From Curvularia sp. ZM96 (lineage: Eukaryota > Ascomycota > Dothideomycetes > Pleosporales > Pleosporaceae), in NCBI GenBank assembly GCA_022457065.1, contig JAJGBQ010000004.1:4154001-4218000 (forward strand): a DNA stretch of 64,000 bases. The letters are read 5' to 3'. How positions within the stretch are numbered: position 1 is the first letter of the stretch; every line of letters begins with the position of its first letter. The notes under the pieces are model-generated. The model made no database searches and was not told the DNA's origin. It saw only the letters and a program-made list of their open reading frames with translations. Below, one piece after another: positions 12,601-25,192 of the stretch. Made by a program: the position numbers and the translations under genes.

Positions 12601-14531
12601 AGGCAGTCTCTCTCAAAGAAGAGTATGTGACTGGAGTCAAAGCCTATCCTCGGTGGGACAAAGGTCACTACTATCTCGGACGGTGGTATCTCAAGCTATT
12701 GGAATCTGAGAAGAAACAGCCAATCATGAAGCAAAGTCCGGAATATCTGTCTGGGAGTTTGATAAAGCTTGTCATTGAGAACTTTTTGCGCTCAACGGTC
12801 TATGGGACCAAATACTACTACCAAACTCTACCCAAAATCCTGACGTTGTGGTTGGACATGGGCATGGAAGTCATGAACAACCCACCACGAACGGCGAAAG
12901 ACAAGGAATTCCACGAATACCGCGTCGGCTATCTTAACAATCTCAACGACTATCTCAAACGCTACGCTGGAGAGCGAATGCCTGCTTTCGCATGGTACAC
13001 CGCTTTCCCTCAGATCATTACACGCATCAGCCATCCGAATAAGAACGTTTGGGATGCTCTTCAGATGATCATCATTCGAGTTGCTTCCTCGTACCCGCAA
13101 CAGTCTCTATGGGCTTTGCTAGCTGTCCTTCACTCGACACAAGACGACCGCCGGACCCGTGGGTCAGCAGTGTTGCAGAAATTACGAGTAAGTTCTCGAC
13201 CTGGTTCAAGGCAGGAATCCACTGACGTAGATTAGGATACATCAAAGCGCAAAGGATCTGCTCTTGATCTGAAGAATCTTATTGTTCAAGGACAGAGACT
13301 CACTGACGGACTACTGGCTGCTTGCGACGCCCCAATTGAAGCACGGGTTGCACGTGTGAGCCTAGCAAGGGATCTTGGATTCAGTCACAAGCTCGCTCCC
13401 TCTCAACTGGTTGTCCCCATCGAGGCTAATCTTCTTCCAAACTTACCAGTAGGAAATGAAAGCCAGGCCATTCGTCGTCACAACCCTTTTCCTGCATATG
13501 CCATCACCATACAGTCATTTGACGATGATGTGCTAGTGTTGTCATCGCTTCAGCGTCCACGAAAGCTAAATGTTCGTGGATCTGACGGACGCTCATACGG
13601 ACTGCTGTGCAAGCCAAAGGACGATCTGCGCAAGGATCAACGTCTGATGGAGTTCAATGCCATGATCAATAGGGCTCTGCAGAAAGACATTGAATCCAGC
13701 AAGCGACGGCTGTACATCAAAACATACGCCGTGACGCCACTGAACGAAGAATGCGGAGCGATTGAGTGGGTCGAGGGTCTCAAGCCAATGCGCGATATCA
13801 TCCTACGTTTCTACCGCCAGCGCAACATCCAGATTGATTATGGCGAGCTCCGTCTGCTACTCAATGAAGCGTCGTCGTCTCCCTCGAAGATTCCCATCTT
13901 CACCAAACAGATCTTGGGCAGATTCCCACCTGTGCTGCACGAATGGTTTGTTGAAACCTTCCCTGAACCAGAAGCCTGGTTTGCCGCACGTCTCCGATAC
14001 ACACGTTCCTGCGCAGTTATGAGCATCGTAGGCCACGTCCTGGGACTGGGAGATCGTCACGGCGAAAACGTGCTTCTGGAGCAGGGCGACGGAGGCACCT
14101 TCCACGTCGACTTCAACTGTCTCTTCGACAAGGGCCTCACGTTTGAGAAACCCGAGCTTGTCCCCTTCCGCCTGACTCACAACATGGTCGATGCCATGGG
14201 ACCCCAAGGCGTCGAAGGCCCGTTCCGCAAAGCCGCTGAGCTCACGTACAAGCTGCTTCGCCAGCACGAAGACACACTCATCACCATTCTCGAGACATTT
14301 GTGCACGATCCCACGGCAGATTTTCTGTTTGTTAAGCGCAGAAAGAAGGTCTCGGGCGTCGCGGACACGCCGCAGGAGGTGCTGGATATTACGAAAACAA
14401 AGGTCAATGGGTACCTCAAGGGTGAAAGTGTGCCGCTGAGTGTGGAGGGTTATGTCGAAGCGCTTATCGCTATGGCGAGGGATCCGCAGAACTTGGCAGC
14501 TATGTATATCGGGTGGTGTGCTTTCTTTTAA
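6670..14531 (+). CDS. uvsB: ATR/MEC1-family checkpoint kinase (UvsB)
   Basis: This is a PIKK protein kinase of the DNA-damage and replication checkpoint. Exons are 6670-7255, 7304-8001, 8047-8357, 8406-11082, 11133-11667, 11711-12197, 12248-13187 and 13236-14531, giving 2509 aa, a normal length for fungal ATR. All seven introns are 43-50 nt. The first uses a GTTAGC donor, because the nearer GTACAA donor leads to a stop. Most of the protein is helical HEAT-type repeat. The FAT region follows at about residues 1500-2080. The kinase domain in the last exon has LLCKPKDDLRKD, then GDRHGEN (~2350) and the DFN motif (~2370). The C-terminus is a FATC domain ending WCAFF. The C-terminal motifs separate it from ATM and TOR. 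The call is firm. Confidence 0.95.
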
Positions 14532-15191
14532 GCTGTATGTGTGCAGGCGGCTTTGAGGTAAGGTCATTATGTTATAGGAATAGAATCAGAATCAGAATCA
14601 GAACGCTTCTTCTTCACTTCTTCTTCTTCTCCCGCTGCATGTTCTTCGTCTTCTTAAGACAATGCACAAATAGTTGAGGGAAATCGTCATGTCACGGATT
14701 TTTGAATATACACCTCATTTGCACACTTGATAGCCAGGAGAACGACTACAAGAAGGGAAGTATTGCATATACAAGATTGGCATTACAATATGTAATGTAA
14801 AATTGGTAGGTTACTCTACCATTCTCTCAGAACGCCAAAACAAAAAGGACCTACAAGGGAAAAAAAGAAAAGAGGGGAATGTGACAAACCTCACCCCCCC
14901 TCCAAAAGGACTTGCTCAAAGCAAGTTTGCCTACCATCATGTGCCATATATCATCAAGGAAAACTGTCTTGCAACTCGTTCTGTCATGGTCATGGGGCTA
15001 GGACAAAGCGCCAAAACGTGCCAGCCGTCTCTTGCATTAGCCAGTCACCGCAACTCTTGCCCCTTCTCCATCGTCAAGATAGCCTTTGGCCTCGTTTCCC
15101 AAAACTCCCCCCTACTACTTCTTACAACCCAACTCGCAACAGCACATACATGCCCCTCGTACCCTCACTCTCACTCTCACACTCTCTTTCT
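14532..15191. other. Convergent 3' spacer
   Basis: This 660-base stretch lies between the kinase and SEC4 3' ends. It holds short simple repeats: a run of AATCAG units at about 14582-14600, then a CTT-rich run to about 14630. A CT/CA-rich tract lies at about 15150-15190. I see no gene. Confidence 0.4.
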
Positions 15192-16074
15192 TTAACAACA
15201 CTTTCCACCCATGCCTGCGTTTCCGCTGTCCTGTCCGGTTACGTCCACCTTTGGGGTGCTGGTCTGGTCTGTCCTCGCCGTGTCGATCAACCTCTTCTTG
15301 ATGTCGCCGGCCAAGCTGTAAAAGGCCTTGTCAACATTAATGTTGCTCTTCGCCGAGACCTCGAGGAAGGGAATGCCGAGCTCGTCCGCGAGGGCCTGGC
15401 CTTGTTCTGTAGAGACGACGCGCTTCTCTTCCCAGTCGCACTTGTTGCCGATGAGGATCTTGTTGACGCCTTCGGTGGCGTGTTGTTCCACGTTGGCGAA
15501 CCATGTGCGGATATCTGATGACGAATGTTAGTCCTCTTCCCTTGATCATGATCGATGCTGCCTCCTCTGTAGTCTGCCCTTTGCTAGAGAAAGAGGCAAT
15601 GGAGCTCTTAGAGATGGCGGGAATAAACGTACTGTTGAAGCTCCTCTCATCCGTGACATCGTACACTAGCAGAATACCCATGGCACCCCTGTAGTAGGCC
15701 GTCGTGATGGTTCGGAAGCGCTCTTGCCCGGCGGTATCCCATATCTGCAGCTTCACGCGCTTGCCGTCAAGCTCAATCGTGCGAATTTTAAAGTCGATGC
15801 CGATGGTGGTGATGAACGAGGGGGTAAAAGAATCTTCGCTGAAACGCAACAGGCAGCAAGACTTGCCTACGCCTGAGTCGCCTATGAGGAGGAGTTTAAT
15901 CTACGCGGGCGGAGCGAGCAGTCGAGTTAGTTGTGGGTCTTGGGATATAGGCGGTGGAGGGGTGGCTCAGGGCCCAGCAGCGAGTGTGGGGGATAGTGCG
16001 ACCGGGGAAAGAAGAGGAAGATGAGAGAGACAAGGCGAGCTTACAAGGAAATCGTAATTTCTGGAGCCGGCCAT
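15192..16074 (-). CDS. SEC4: Rab GTPase of the Sec4/Rab8 class
   Basis: Sec4-type Rabs drive post-Golgi secretory vesicle delivery to growing tips. Exons are 16074-16045, 15900-15633 and 15514-15192, giving 206 aa. The first coding exon is only 30 nt (MAGSRNYDFL). Introns are 16044-15901 and 15632-15515. All G motifs are present: GDSGVGKS, effector loop TTIGIDF, WDTAGQERF, GNKCDW and SAK. The C-terminus is KCC, a double-geranylgeranylation signal. The effector loop and the RTITTAYYRGAMGI block are of the Sec4/Rab8 type rather than Rab1 or Rab11. It is tandem with NCA2 and convergent with the ATR gene. Confidence 0.93.
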
Positions 16075-16606
16075 GTTGGGAGAAGGTCGCCGTGTGCGTT
16101 ATCGTGCGCGAGGGTGGGTTGCGGAGTTAGCACCCGCTGGTTGGAATGGAAGATGGGGAAGCTGGCGGTCGGCTGGGCGGTCGCAGGAGAGAGAAGACGG
16201 TGGTGGCAATGTATGCGAGTTGGCAGCAGGGTTTGGATACAGGCTCAGGGCACACTTGGGCGGGTTGACGGTGTTTTGGAAGAACAGCCAGGCAGCGAGT
16301 AAACGGCGTTGGAGGGAAGGCTTTCCCAAGGTGCCAACGTTGGAGTTTAGCGCCAATAGTCCGCACGGGCTCACCAAACCTTCGTCACCACTGTCACCTG
16401 CAGCAAGCGACAGAGGCTTGGTGGCAACTGCGCGTTCAACGTGGCTTGACTCGGCCATGGTTGCCATGATCCCTGTACTTGAGACATGGCGCATTGCCAC
16501 AGTTGTATACACGGTGCATGTTTTGTATTGAAGTAGGATATACACGTGTCTGGTCGGTGTGGGTACAACAGGTACTGAATACCCTGGTTACGACGGAGCG
16601 GCTAGC
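16075..16606. promoter_or_regulatory. SEC4 upstream region
   Basis: This 532-base interval lies upstream of SEC4 and downstream of NCA2, both on the minus strand. Open frames on both strands overlap each other and look like chance. No defined site is claimed. Confidence 0.35.
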
Positions 16607-18628
16607 TCAAACAAACCATTTTGAGTACGCCCACCTTATGCGCTCAACTACCTTCTGCTGTCGCTGCAGCCCACTCCTGACATCCACGAGCTCATCTATC
16701 TCCACCAGGAAGTCCTGGAATATGCGCCGAGGGAGAACCCCACTCGCAGTCTGTCGGAGAAGATGCACCTCGCACAGAAGTAAACCATGGTCCTTGTACG
16801 AAATCTCGCCGTCTTCTGTCGGAGTTGCGCCAGTGAGTATGCGGTCGATGTTGCGCAGAATAAGCAACATGCGACCCTGTCTTGCCCACTGCTGTACGCC
16901 CCTGCGACTGCTAAATACGCCCCGAAGCCATCGATAGACGCCGATGCTGACCAGCACGCCCGGTGTTAGACCAATGAAACCAAACAGCAGCTCTTGGCTC
17001 TTGAGAATGCTGTCAATACCACTCATGGCGACTTCAACATCGACCTTGGTCTTCTGAACCTGAATGAGTAGGGCACTGGCCAGGTTGCCGACTATGGCAC
17101 CCTTGACAGGGTTCTGAATGTCCTTTTCATAAGACTTGAGAACCGTGGTCAGGTCACCCTCGCGCACCTTTGCTTTGATGTCAGCAATCTGAGACTCGTT
17201 TAATGCAGGGCCTTCGGAGTTTTTGACGGCAAAGTCTACCACCATGCGCTCCAGACTGGCGCGATCCGACTCGAGACTGCGTTTACTCATAATGGAGACC
17301 TCGCTTTCCTCATTGTGGCGAATGGTACCAATGATCCTCTTGGTTGGCTCGATGACCCAGTTTGACCAAAAGTCGATGACGGTTTGCCCCAACTCACGAA
17401 TCCACGTCAACAGCGCCTCCTTTCGATTCACGATTATGCGCAGGATGGTCGTTGAGGACACGAGTAGTAGCGTTGCAGGGAGCCAGTAGCGGATGAGAAG
17501 GGAGGGACGACCGTTAGCTTTGACGACAGCGTTGAAGTGGGCAGAATACGTAGGTAGGGCGGTTTGGAGCAGGTACTGGAGACGCTCTACGACTTCTGCA
17601 GGCTTCAGCGTAGTTGCAGTCCGTTCGCCAGTGGGTTCGTGTAGCGCGTAGAATTGATCATCTTGGGTGATGCTAGCAACTGCGTCGTCGAACTTATCAA
17701 CGGAAAGCTCTGCTGTGTTCACACTCTGGATGACGGCGTCCATGAGAGCGATATTCTTGGACATGACGCTCTTCCATCTTTGTCCCCCTTGGGTGCCGAG
17801 TAGAGTAGGTGTTTGTGTGCCATCATCGTGTACGCTAGCCAATGTCAGTAGATATCAATCCGATCTGCCAATTGACATACTTTTCGTTGCCCAAACCCTC
17901 GCCAAGTAAAACACCGAGTGCATTGGCATTGACCAGTCGTATCTTCCTCAGAGCCGCACGCTTTCTCCTGCCCTCGTTCCTCACGAGCGCCAGCGGGCTT
18001 ACTACCCTCCGCTGGATATTTGCAATGCTGCGCTGCTGCACAGCATCCTTGACCAGGCCATAGAACTGGCTCCAGCCATCAGCCAATTGAGGGCCCCTCG
18101 AGCGCACGTCGTGGTATATCTCTTGCGACCATTTCCACAGCCGAATGGGCGATGTCTGAACCGAGTACAATCCGGCGAATTTGTAGGTAGAGAGGATGTC
18201 GTCCCAATACCAGAGATCATCCTCGAGAGGGATTGTCTGCTCCAGTATGGTATTCAAGACCTGTCCGTAGGCCTGTGTGGTTGCCTTGCTCACAAGAAGC
18301 CATTCCAGCTCATGCTCATAGCTTGCATCGTCGTAGGTGGTAGCGATGTTGGCACGCTGCAAAGTCTCTGATATTCTCCCCGCGGGAACGAGGCTGTGCT
18401 TGGATGAGGCGGTCGTGGAGAGCGACTTGATGAGGTTCTGCAAGTGCGCAATGCGGCTTGTCTTTGCGGGGTCGTGTGCCTCCTCGGCGGTGATGGAGAA
18501 GGTTCGGGTGCTCGTTGACAGCTGCAGCCGATCGAGCTGGGCGTCTATTCGGCGCACCTGGCTGAATTCATGTTAGGTGCCATTGTTTTTTGGTCCATTG
18601 GATCGACTTACTCAACCACGAATGACAT
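16607..18628 (-). CDS. NCA2: Nuclear control of ATPase protein 2 (NCA2)
   Basis: NCA2 is a mitochondrial membrane protein. In yeast it is linked to expression of mitochondrially encoded ATP synthase subunits 6 and 8. Exons are 18628-18612, 18561-17881 and 17834-16607, giving 641 aa. The first coding exon is 17 nt (MSFVV plus two bases). Introns of 50 and 46 nt join VVDQVRRIDAQLDRL and GNENVHDDG, both typical of the family. Membrane segments are visible around YWLPATLLLVSSTTI and in the FGFIGLTPGVLVSIGVY stretch. The C-terminal half is the conserved NCA2 domain, with RNIDRILTGA and the LLCEVHLLR block. Order and length match family members. The call is firm, but the role comes from yeast work only. 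Confidence 0.9.
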
Positions 18629-19282
18629 GGCTACCAGCGCGTTGACATGTTTGTGTGGGGGTTTGCGGCGGGCTTACCTTGGTGCGAGGGGATCTGAACC
18701 AGGATGACGCGCGCTTTCCCGCACTAGATGACGTTTGTTACTGCCGTTTCCCCCCTCCCTCCCAGACTCCACAACTTTTATACACAACACCAATCACGTA
18801 ACATGGGAAATGAACAGACAGACAGAATGTATACAGAGAATTTTGAATTGAAGGTCTATACGACAATCTAATGGAACATGACAGCAAAGGAAGTGCAACG
18901 CTTTCCAACCTGTCGTCATATGCGTCGTGGATCTAGCTATGTCTAATGTCTTTGGTTCATAAAAAAGACTATCAATGAAATACAGTTGTGTTAGTTCTTA
19001 TGGAACCGGTCGTGTAAGCAATCTACACCTATCTACGTTGGCGTGCATGTGCTGCTGTGGCGCCCAGGGGTGAGGCGCAGGCGTCTGGGCCAGACGGGTG
19101 ATCGGCTCACCCAAAAGAAACGCGCTGACAACTTCGGAACCAAACTAACAAAGAAGCGAGGGGCTTGGCCTGGACCCAAGAACCAGTCTTTAGGCGTCGG
19201 AGGATTAAAAGACAATCTGCACAGCTCTCCTGATAATCTCCCTAGCTCCTAGTGCTAAGGGGCAGCAGCAGAGCCGCAATGT
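18629..19282. other. Spacer between NCA2 and the deaminase gene
   Basis: This stretch is upstream of NCA2 and downstream of the deaminase gene, both on the minus strand. It marks one edge of the GlcNAc cluster. It includes an AT-rich part around 18770-19020. No gene was seen. Confidence 0.4.
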
Positions 19283-20636
19283 TTACGCTCGGACGCGAGC
19301 GCCCATTCGGACCGAGGGCTGATCTGCAATCTCGTCCATGTCCATGGGACGCAATGCGCAGGCCTCGTCGCTGTCTGACAAGCGGGCGCTCATTGGTTCG
19401 AGGACAGGACTGGGTGAACGGGAGACGTCGAATTGCGGCACAGTCAATCTGATACCGTTGGCTTGGGCCTCGGGGGCTAGCAAGGTGCCCTCGTCGACTA
19501 GCGAGTCGCGCTTCTTGGGGAGCTTCTGCCGCATCCCTACCTCATTACCGACTCTTTCAATGCTCTTAAAATACTTTTGACCACCATGTTAGACACAGGC
19601 GCCATCGCTTGGAGGAACCAGCCGGAGTCACATACCTTGACAGTCTTGACCTGAAGTTCTAGCGTGGCGTCCTCGTCGACGACAATCAAGGGGTGCGGGT
19701 GCATCTGCAGGCTGGACAGCGTCCACATGTGATTGACACCTCCCTCGATGCATCGCTGGAGGGCCGGGGCCTTGTGTGCACCAGTGATGATGATGACGAC
19801 CTCGCGTGCCTGTCATGGGTGAGAAGGTGCTATGGGCGGGTGCAGCAAGGGGCACAACTTACATCCAGCACAGTCTGCACGCCGACGGTCAAAGCCATCT
19901 TGGGCACACGGTCCAAGTCATTGTCAAAGAACCTCGAGTTGGCAAGGATAGTTTCGTAGGCGAGCGTCTTTACGCGAGTACGCGACTTGAGGCTTGAGCC
20001 TGGCTCGTTAAAGGCAATGTGGCCGTCTGGGCCAATGCCTCCGAGGAACAGCTCGATGCCACCGACGCGCTGGATTTTTTCTTCGTAGTTTTGGCACTCG
20101 GCCTCGAGGTCGGGGGCGTTTCCATTGAGGATGTTGATGTTGTCTGGCTTGACGTCGACATGGGAGAAGAAGTGCTTGTACATGAAGCTGTGGTAGCTCT
20201 CGGGATGGTCGCGGGGGATGCCAACATACTCGTCCTGATTGGGTCAGTTTCACTACTTTAGCGCGGCTGTGCGACACGAAAGCCAAGCGGGGAAGGAAGG
20301 GGGCTCGCACCATGTTGAACGTGACCACATTGCGGAACGAGACGTGGCCAGCCTTGTGGCGCTGGACCAGGTGCTTGTAGATGAGAATGGGGCTGCTGCC
20401 GGTGGGCAGACCCAGGACAAAAGGCCTGTCGGGGGTGGGATTGAAGGCGTTGATGCGCTCTGGTGGTGAGGCGTTAGCCGATCTGTGTAAAGCTGCAGCT
20501 GCTGGCGCGGGCTACGGACCAATGAGGTAGTCGGCGATGTATTGGGACGCGGCCTGGGCGTCGTCTCTAATAATTAGGCGCCTGGGGAGTGTAAGCTGGG
20601 GTACGTTTGGTATGGAAGGAGCGCATGGTAGTACAT
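19283..20636 (-). CDS. DAM1: Glucosamine-6-phosphate deaminase (GlcNAc cluster)
   Basis: The enzyme converts glucosamine-6-phosphate to fructose-6-phosphate and ammonia, the last step of GlcNAc catabolism (NAG1 in Candida, dam1 in Trichoderma). Proposed exons are 20636-20635, 20581-20520, 20459-20311, 20234-19863, 19809-19636 and 19573-19283, giving 349 aa. The start codon is split AT|G by a 53-nt intron (20634-20582). This yields the expected MRLIIRDD start and puts the catalytic residues at D72, D141, H143 and E148, the numbering of E. coli NagB. Motifs are LPTGSSP, FNMDEYVG, GIGPDGHIAFNEPG and ITGAHKA. The second intron has a weak GTCCGT donor. The last ~80 residues extend past the bacterial enzyme and are polar. 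It diverges from the transporter gene. Confidence 0.88.
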
Positions 20637-22010
20637 GTTGGATGTGTATATGTGAGGATGTATGGCCTGTACTGCTTGCCGGTCTGGTCTGTGTTGGGAG
20701 GGGGAGGGAGGCGGTTTTTACGGCCGACTGGGTGTGATTTCTATCGTGGCACGGCAAAGTTCACGTCACCGTGGTATCAAGCTATCGGGGCAAGAATTTT
20801 CACGATGCTCGGCCTGGTTCGTCACGGTTTGACGGCGGCCCAATTCACATGATGGGGATGGAACGTCTGGGGCAGTTCAATGGCAGATAGGCATGGCGGG
20901 CATGTGGGCAGACCGTGGACGGCTACTAGTCGACGCCGCCGTTACCTTGCAATCGTGAAGTTGCAGAGCGAGGGTCCGAACAACGGCCGGTTGCAACCGT
21001 GTGGTATGCTACCGGAGCATGCGTTATCTCGTCGTGGCCCCGCTGGCGACGGCGATGGAGAGATAGCGGTGGACACCTGGGTCGCGTGCCGTCATGGCTA
21101 GCGGGCAGCGAACGGGAGCATCACGATGACGGTGATGCTGACCGGCAGCGGGTGGTGGTGATGTTACATTGCTCGAGCGTATCTGGCCGCCGAGGTGCTG
21201 GTTGGCTGGCCCCGGTATGGCATGGAGTGGGATGGATGGCGGGGTGCCTGGGGAGGGGCAGCGCGGGAGAGCGTTACAGGTGGGTAGTAGCAGTAGCACA
21301 TACGGAGTAGTAGAGCAGCAACAGCAGCAGATAGTAGGCGGCCCCGACAGGGCTTAGCGCGCCAGCCTGAAGGCATGCGCACGCCCCGATAAGCCAGGCT
21401 CTTAGCTCCAACGCCCCGCTAAGGCGGAGAAACAGGCCCACCCGACCCTTGCCGTGGCCACGCCCGATCCGAAAGCTAGACGCCGCGTGCATGCAGCCCT
21501 GGCTGCTTTGTTCCCTCGCAGCCTCCCAGTCACCCAGTTCCAGTCACCCAGTCGCCGGTTATCAGCGCCTGTGCATGCTTGGCCCGCCGTCACTCGATGC
21601 ACCGCCCCCACCCCCCTTCGCGGCTTGCCTTGGACCTTTGCCAGCCCAGATGGTCGCGTGCTGACGGCCGTCTCGTTTACCCCCAAATCCAGATAGCCTG
21701 CGTCGAATACGGCGGCGGAGGGACCGTCCAAAGACCCTAGCTGACTGATGCTTAAAATGAACGCCGCCCCTCGCCCTCACCACCCCCGGACCCTCACGTA
21801 ATTGTAGTCGCGCCTGTTCAGCCGTCGTTGTGGTCTGAGCGTCACGATTCGACATCTTTATCGGCTCCTGCCCGCTCGCTCCTTCCGCTCAGCGCCAGCC
21901 TGTCTTCGCGTCCATTGCGCCTGCCCAGCGCAACCAACTCCCACCCTCTCCGCCCACCTTCGATTGCTCCCGTGCGCTCCCGTGCGCTCCCGCCCAACGG
22001 CGCCGCCAGC
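20637..22010. promoter_or_regulatory. Divergent promoter, deaminase / transporter
   Basis: This 1.37-kb GC-rich spacer separates the deaminase and transporter start codons, so it should carry the control elements of both. A CCAAT pentamer lies at 20840-20844. I found no convincing NDT80-type CACAAA core by eye. A direct repeat of a 10-base CGTGCGCTCC unit lies at 21971-21990. Long open frames here are a GC-content effect. Confidence 0.45.
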
Positions 22011-23674
22011 ATGTCGCTCACTGAGAAGGACCAGCTTGCCCATCATGTCAATTCCGCCGATCATTCGCTAACCGACACTACCACCACGCTGGATCTGCCA
22101 AAGTCATGGAAGTACCGCCGCTTCTCCATTGCCGGCTTCTCCCTGCCATGGTTCGCCTCGCCCCCCGTCCAGCTCGTCATCGTCTCCTTTGTCTGCTTCA
22201 TGTGCCCCGGCATGTTCAATGCCCTCAATGGCATGGGCGGCGGTGGCCAGCTTGATCCCACCGCAAACAACCGCGCCAACACGGCATTGTACTCGACCTT
22301 TGCCGTCGTGGGCTTCTTCGCCGGCACCTTCACCAACAAACTGGGCATTCGGACCGCCCTCTCTTTCGGCGGCGTCGGCTACTCCGTCTATGTCGCCTCC
22401 TACCTCTGCTACAACCACACGCAGAACCTTGGCTTCACCACCTTTGCCGGCGCCCTGCTCGGTGTATGTGCCGGTCTGCTGTGGTGCGCCCAGGGCGCCA
22501 TCATGATGTCTTACCCGCCCGAGGCTTCCAAGGGCCGCTACATTTCCTGGTTTTGGATGATTTTCAACTTGGGTGCTGTTATCGGCAGTTTGGTACATAT
22601 CCCTCTTTCCTTTTTTTCTTCCTTTTTTCTTTTCCCCCCTTGCTACACAGCTAAACCCAATCCATCTTATCAATGGCTGACCCTGTTAGATCCCCTTGGG
22701 CCAGAACATCCACACAAAGACTGCCGGAACTGTGAATGATGGCACCTATGTCGGTTTCCTGGTTCTTACCATCATTGGTGCTGCTCTCGCCTGGCTCTTG
22801 GTCGATGCCCGAGACGTCATCCGTGAAGACGGATCCAAGGTCATCATCATGAAGCACCCCTCGTGGAAGTCGGAGATTACTGGTCTCTGGCAGACCTTCT
22901 TCACCGACCCCTACATCATCCTCTTGTTCCCCATGTTCCTGGCTTCCAACTGGTTCTACAACTACCACTTTACCGAGATCAATGCTGCCTACTTCAACGT
23001 CCGCACACGAGCCTTGAACGGCGTCGTCTACTACATTATGCAGATCATCGGCGCTTACATCTTCGGCTACGCCCTCGATCTCAAGGGCGTCCGTCGCACA
23101 ATGCGTGCCAAAGGCGCCTGGGTTGCGCTCTTCACCAGCACCATGATCATCTGGGGCTTTGGATACATGTTCCAGAAGACCTACACCCGTGAATGGGCCG
23201 AGGACAAGAACAACGAGAAGAAGGACTGGTCGGATCCAGGCTATGCTGGTCCTTTTGTGCTCTACATGTTCTATGGCTTCTTCGATGCTGCTTGGCAGAC
23301 TAGTGTGTACTGGTAAGATTTCTACGGAGACTAGTTGCTCGAATTTTTTACTAACTCTAGTCAGGTTCATGGGCGCTCTGACCAACAATGGCCGCAAGCT
23401 TGCCAACTTTGCTGGCTTCTACAAGGGCATCCAGTCTGCCGGAGGTGCCATTACCTGGCGCTTGGATGACTTGAAGATCCCATACATGTCCATGTTTGCC
23501 TCCAACTGGGGACTGCTCGCCGGCAGCCTCGTGGTGGCCCTTCCCGTCATCTTCTGGAAGGTTGAGGATACTACTGCGCTTGAGAAAGACTTGGAGTTCA
23601 CAGACGAGACGGCCGCCGAGGTCGTCCCCCATGCCCGCACCGAGGCTGCGCATCCGGAGCCAGAGAAGGTGTAG
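22011..23674 (+). CDS. NGT1: UNC93-like MFS transporter, probable GlcNAc importer (NGT1 type)
   Basis: Exons are 22011-22592, 22690-23312 and 23365-23674, giving 504 aa. The last junction uses the second of two close acceptors, because only that keeps the frame (VYW|FMGALTNN). About 11-12 hydrophobic segments are visible. Typical UNC93/DUF895 features include the region from FNALNGMGGGG to LYSTFAVVGFFAG, the GAQGA-like CAQGAIM turn, WFYNYHF and FYKGIQSAGGA. The cytosolic ends are polar and carry no signal peptide. In Candida and Trichoderma the GlcNAc transporter Ngt1 sits with the catabolic genes. Here the gene lies between the deaminase and a sugar kinase. The family is firm, and the substrate is inferred from the cluster. 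Confidence 0.85.
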
Positions 23675-25192
23675 TGCGCATGTACACGCAATACTCATGA
23701 CTGGGGCTTAATGGGTAATGATCGGGGTCGGCGTTTGGAACTTGTTTTGTTTATGATACCTCAGGCGGAGTTGCATTGCGTGGTTCTTTTAGGTCTATCA
23801 CTGTGTAGTTACGCTGTGGATTTTGCATGCATTGACATTGGAGCGTCGCGAATAATTTGTTTTTCCCTCTACATCTGTGTCTTCTGCGTGATAGCGCCTA
23901 TCGTCTCCGTGCAGAATATCAATCCGAGTCGAGATAGTGGCAAATAGGCACGATACATGTTCCACAGCATATGCACTTTTGCTGCAGTCAGAAATTGGTG
24001 CGCACCATCGAGCTGCATTAGGTAATAAACTCGTACAGGAACCTGAATCGACCATGGCAGCAATCGGCCCATATTCGCCCCGAGACCTCTGCTGTCCGGA
24101 CACATGGCAGACGCCCACATCGTATTGATGCAGTGCTAAGATGGCACTTTTTCAAAATCCATGGCAGTCTGTCCGCAATCACGAGGAAGCCTGATGGTTG
24201 GTTGCGTATCGTCCAGCCACTCAGAGGGAAGCTCGAGTCGTAGATACTAGTAGCCACGCGCCTGGCTCCAGGCGTGTTTTGGTAAGCGCCGTACGGCCAC
24301 GGCGCTTGTCGTGCAGTGTCAGATGCTACTAGTACCGTAGAGGCGATGCTGGGAACATGTCGCAATGGCCGTCTAGATTTAGACCCGGCCCAGAAACCGA
24401 ATCTATTCTTGGCGCGGTCCGCACAAGGCACGTGCCCCGTCCCAACGTTACGTCTTCTCCACGCCTAGCATCGTTCCATGCCTCGTCCCGCGGATTGGTT
24501 CAGCCATACGCAAGCAAGATATGGCGGTGCGAGGATCGCCACCGCCGCATGAAGCCTGCAGTCGCGTTGTATCATGATGTGGCCAAGTCATCCGCCAGAG
24601 TCCTATCATGTCCGCTGACGGCTAGGTCCGCTGTCCCGATCCGGCCTAGCGGGCCTCAGCGACTGTAACGGTAGCAATGGCTGTTAGGAAACTTTCTACG
24701 ACACCCCACCAACGCTCGCCATGACAGCTACGCCATTCTTTTGCCTACTCGTACAGTGTGCCTGGGGCCTGCGGCACGCCGTCGATTGCTGTTTTGCGGC
24801 CGCTAACCCGTGTCTCCTCCGCGCCTGTTCTGGTCCTGCTTCCTTTCGGCCACACTCAACCTCCCCCCTTGTCTGCCGTGCCTCCTCAGCACACTGTGCA
24901 CGCCTGTCGTCGGACCCATTCCTTGCTACGTCTGCTAGTGGATACAACCCTTTCTGCTGTCCTGACCAACCGTCAAACCATGCTCAAGAGGATTTTTGCG
25001 ACATCGGTTTACTAATGCTACCCGCCCGCCTCGCCTCCCGGTTCATCTCGACATCAACAGACTGACCCTTCACCATCCTCGGTCTCTACCTGTTGGATTT
25101 AACGCCTGCAATCGTCCCTTCATTCAGAGACCTGGTCCCTCGTTGTCTCGTCCGCCTCATACAGTCTGTCCCTCCTCTCCATCTCTTTCTCT
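23675..25192. promoter_or_regulatory. Upstream region of the GlcNAc kinase gene
   Basis: This 1.5-kb spacer lies between two plus-strand cluster genes. It contains the transporter 3' UTR and the kinase promoter. The final ~300 bases are CT-rich, like a leader. An inverted CCAAT (ATTGG) occurs at 24494-24498. Open frames at 24357-25065 have no recognisable features and are not called. Confidence 0.4.

Noticed and set aside
24357..25065. Open frames before the kinase gene
   Set aside because: Pro/Ser/Arg-rich composition of a CT-rich leader region. No family features.
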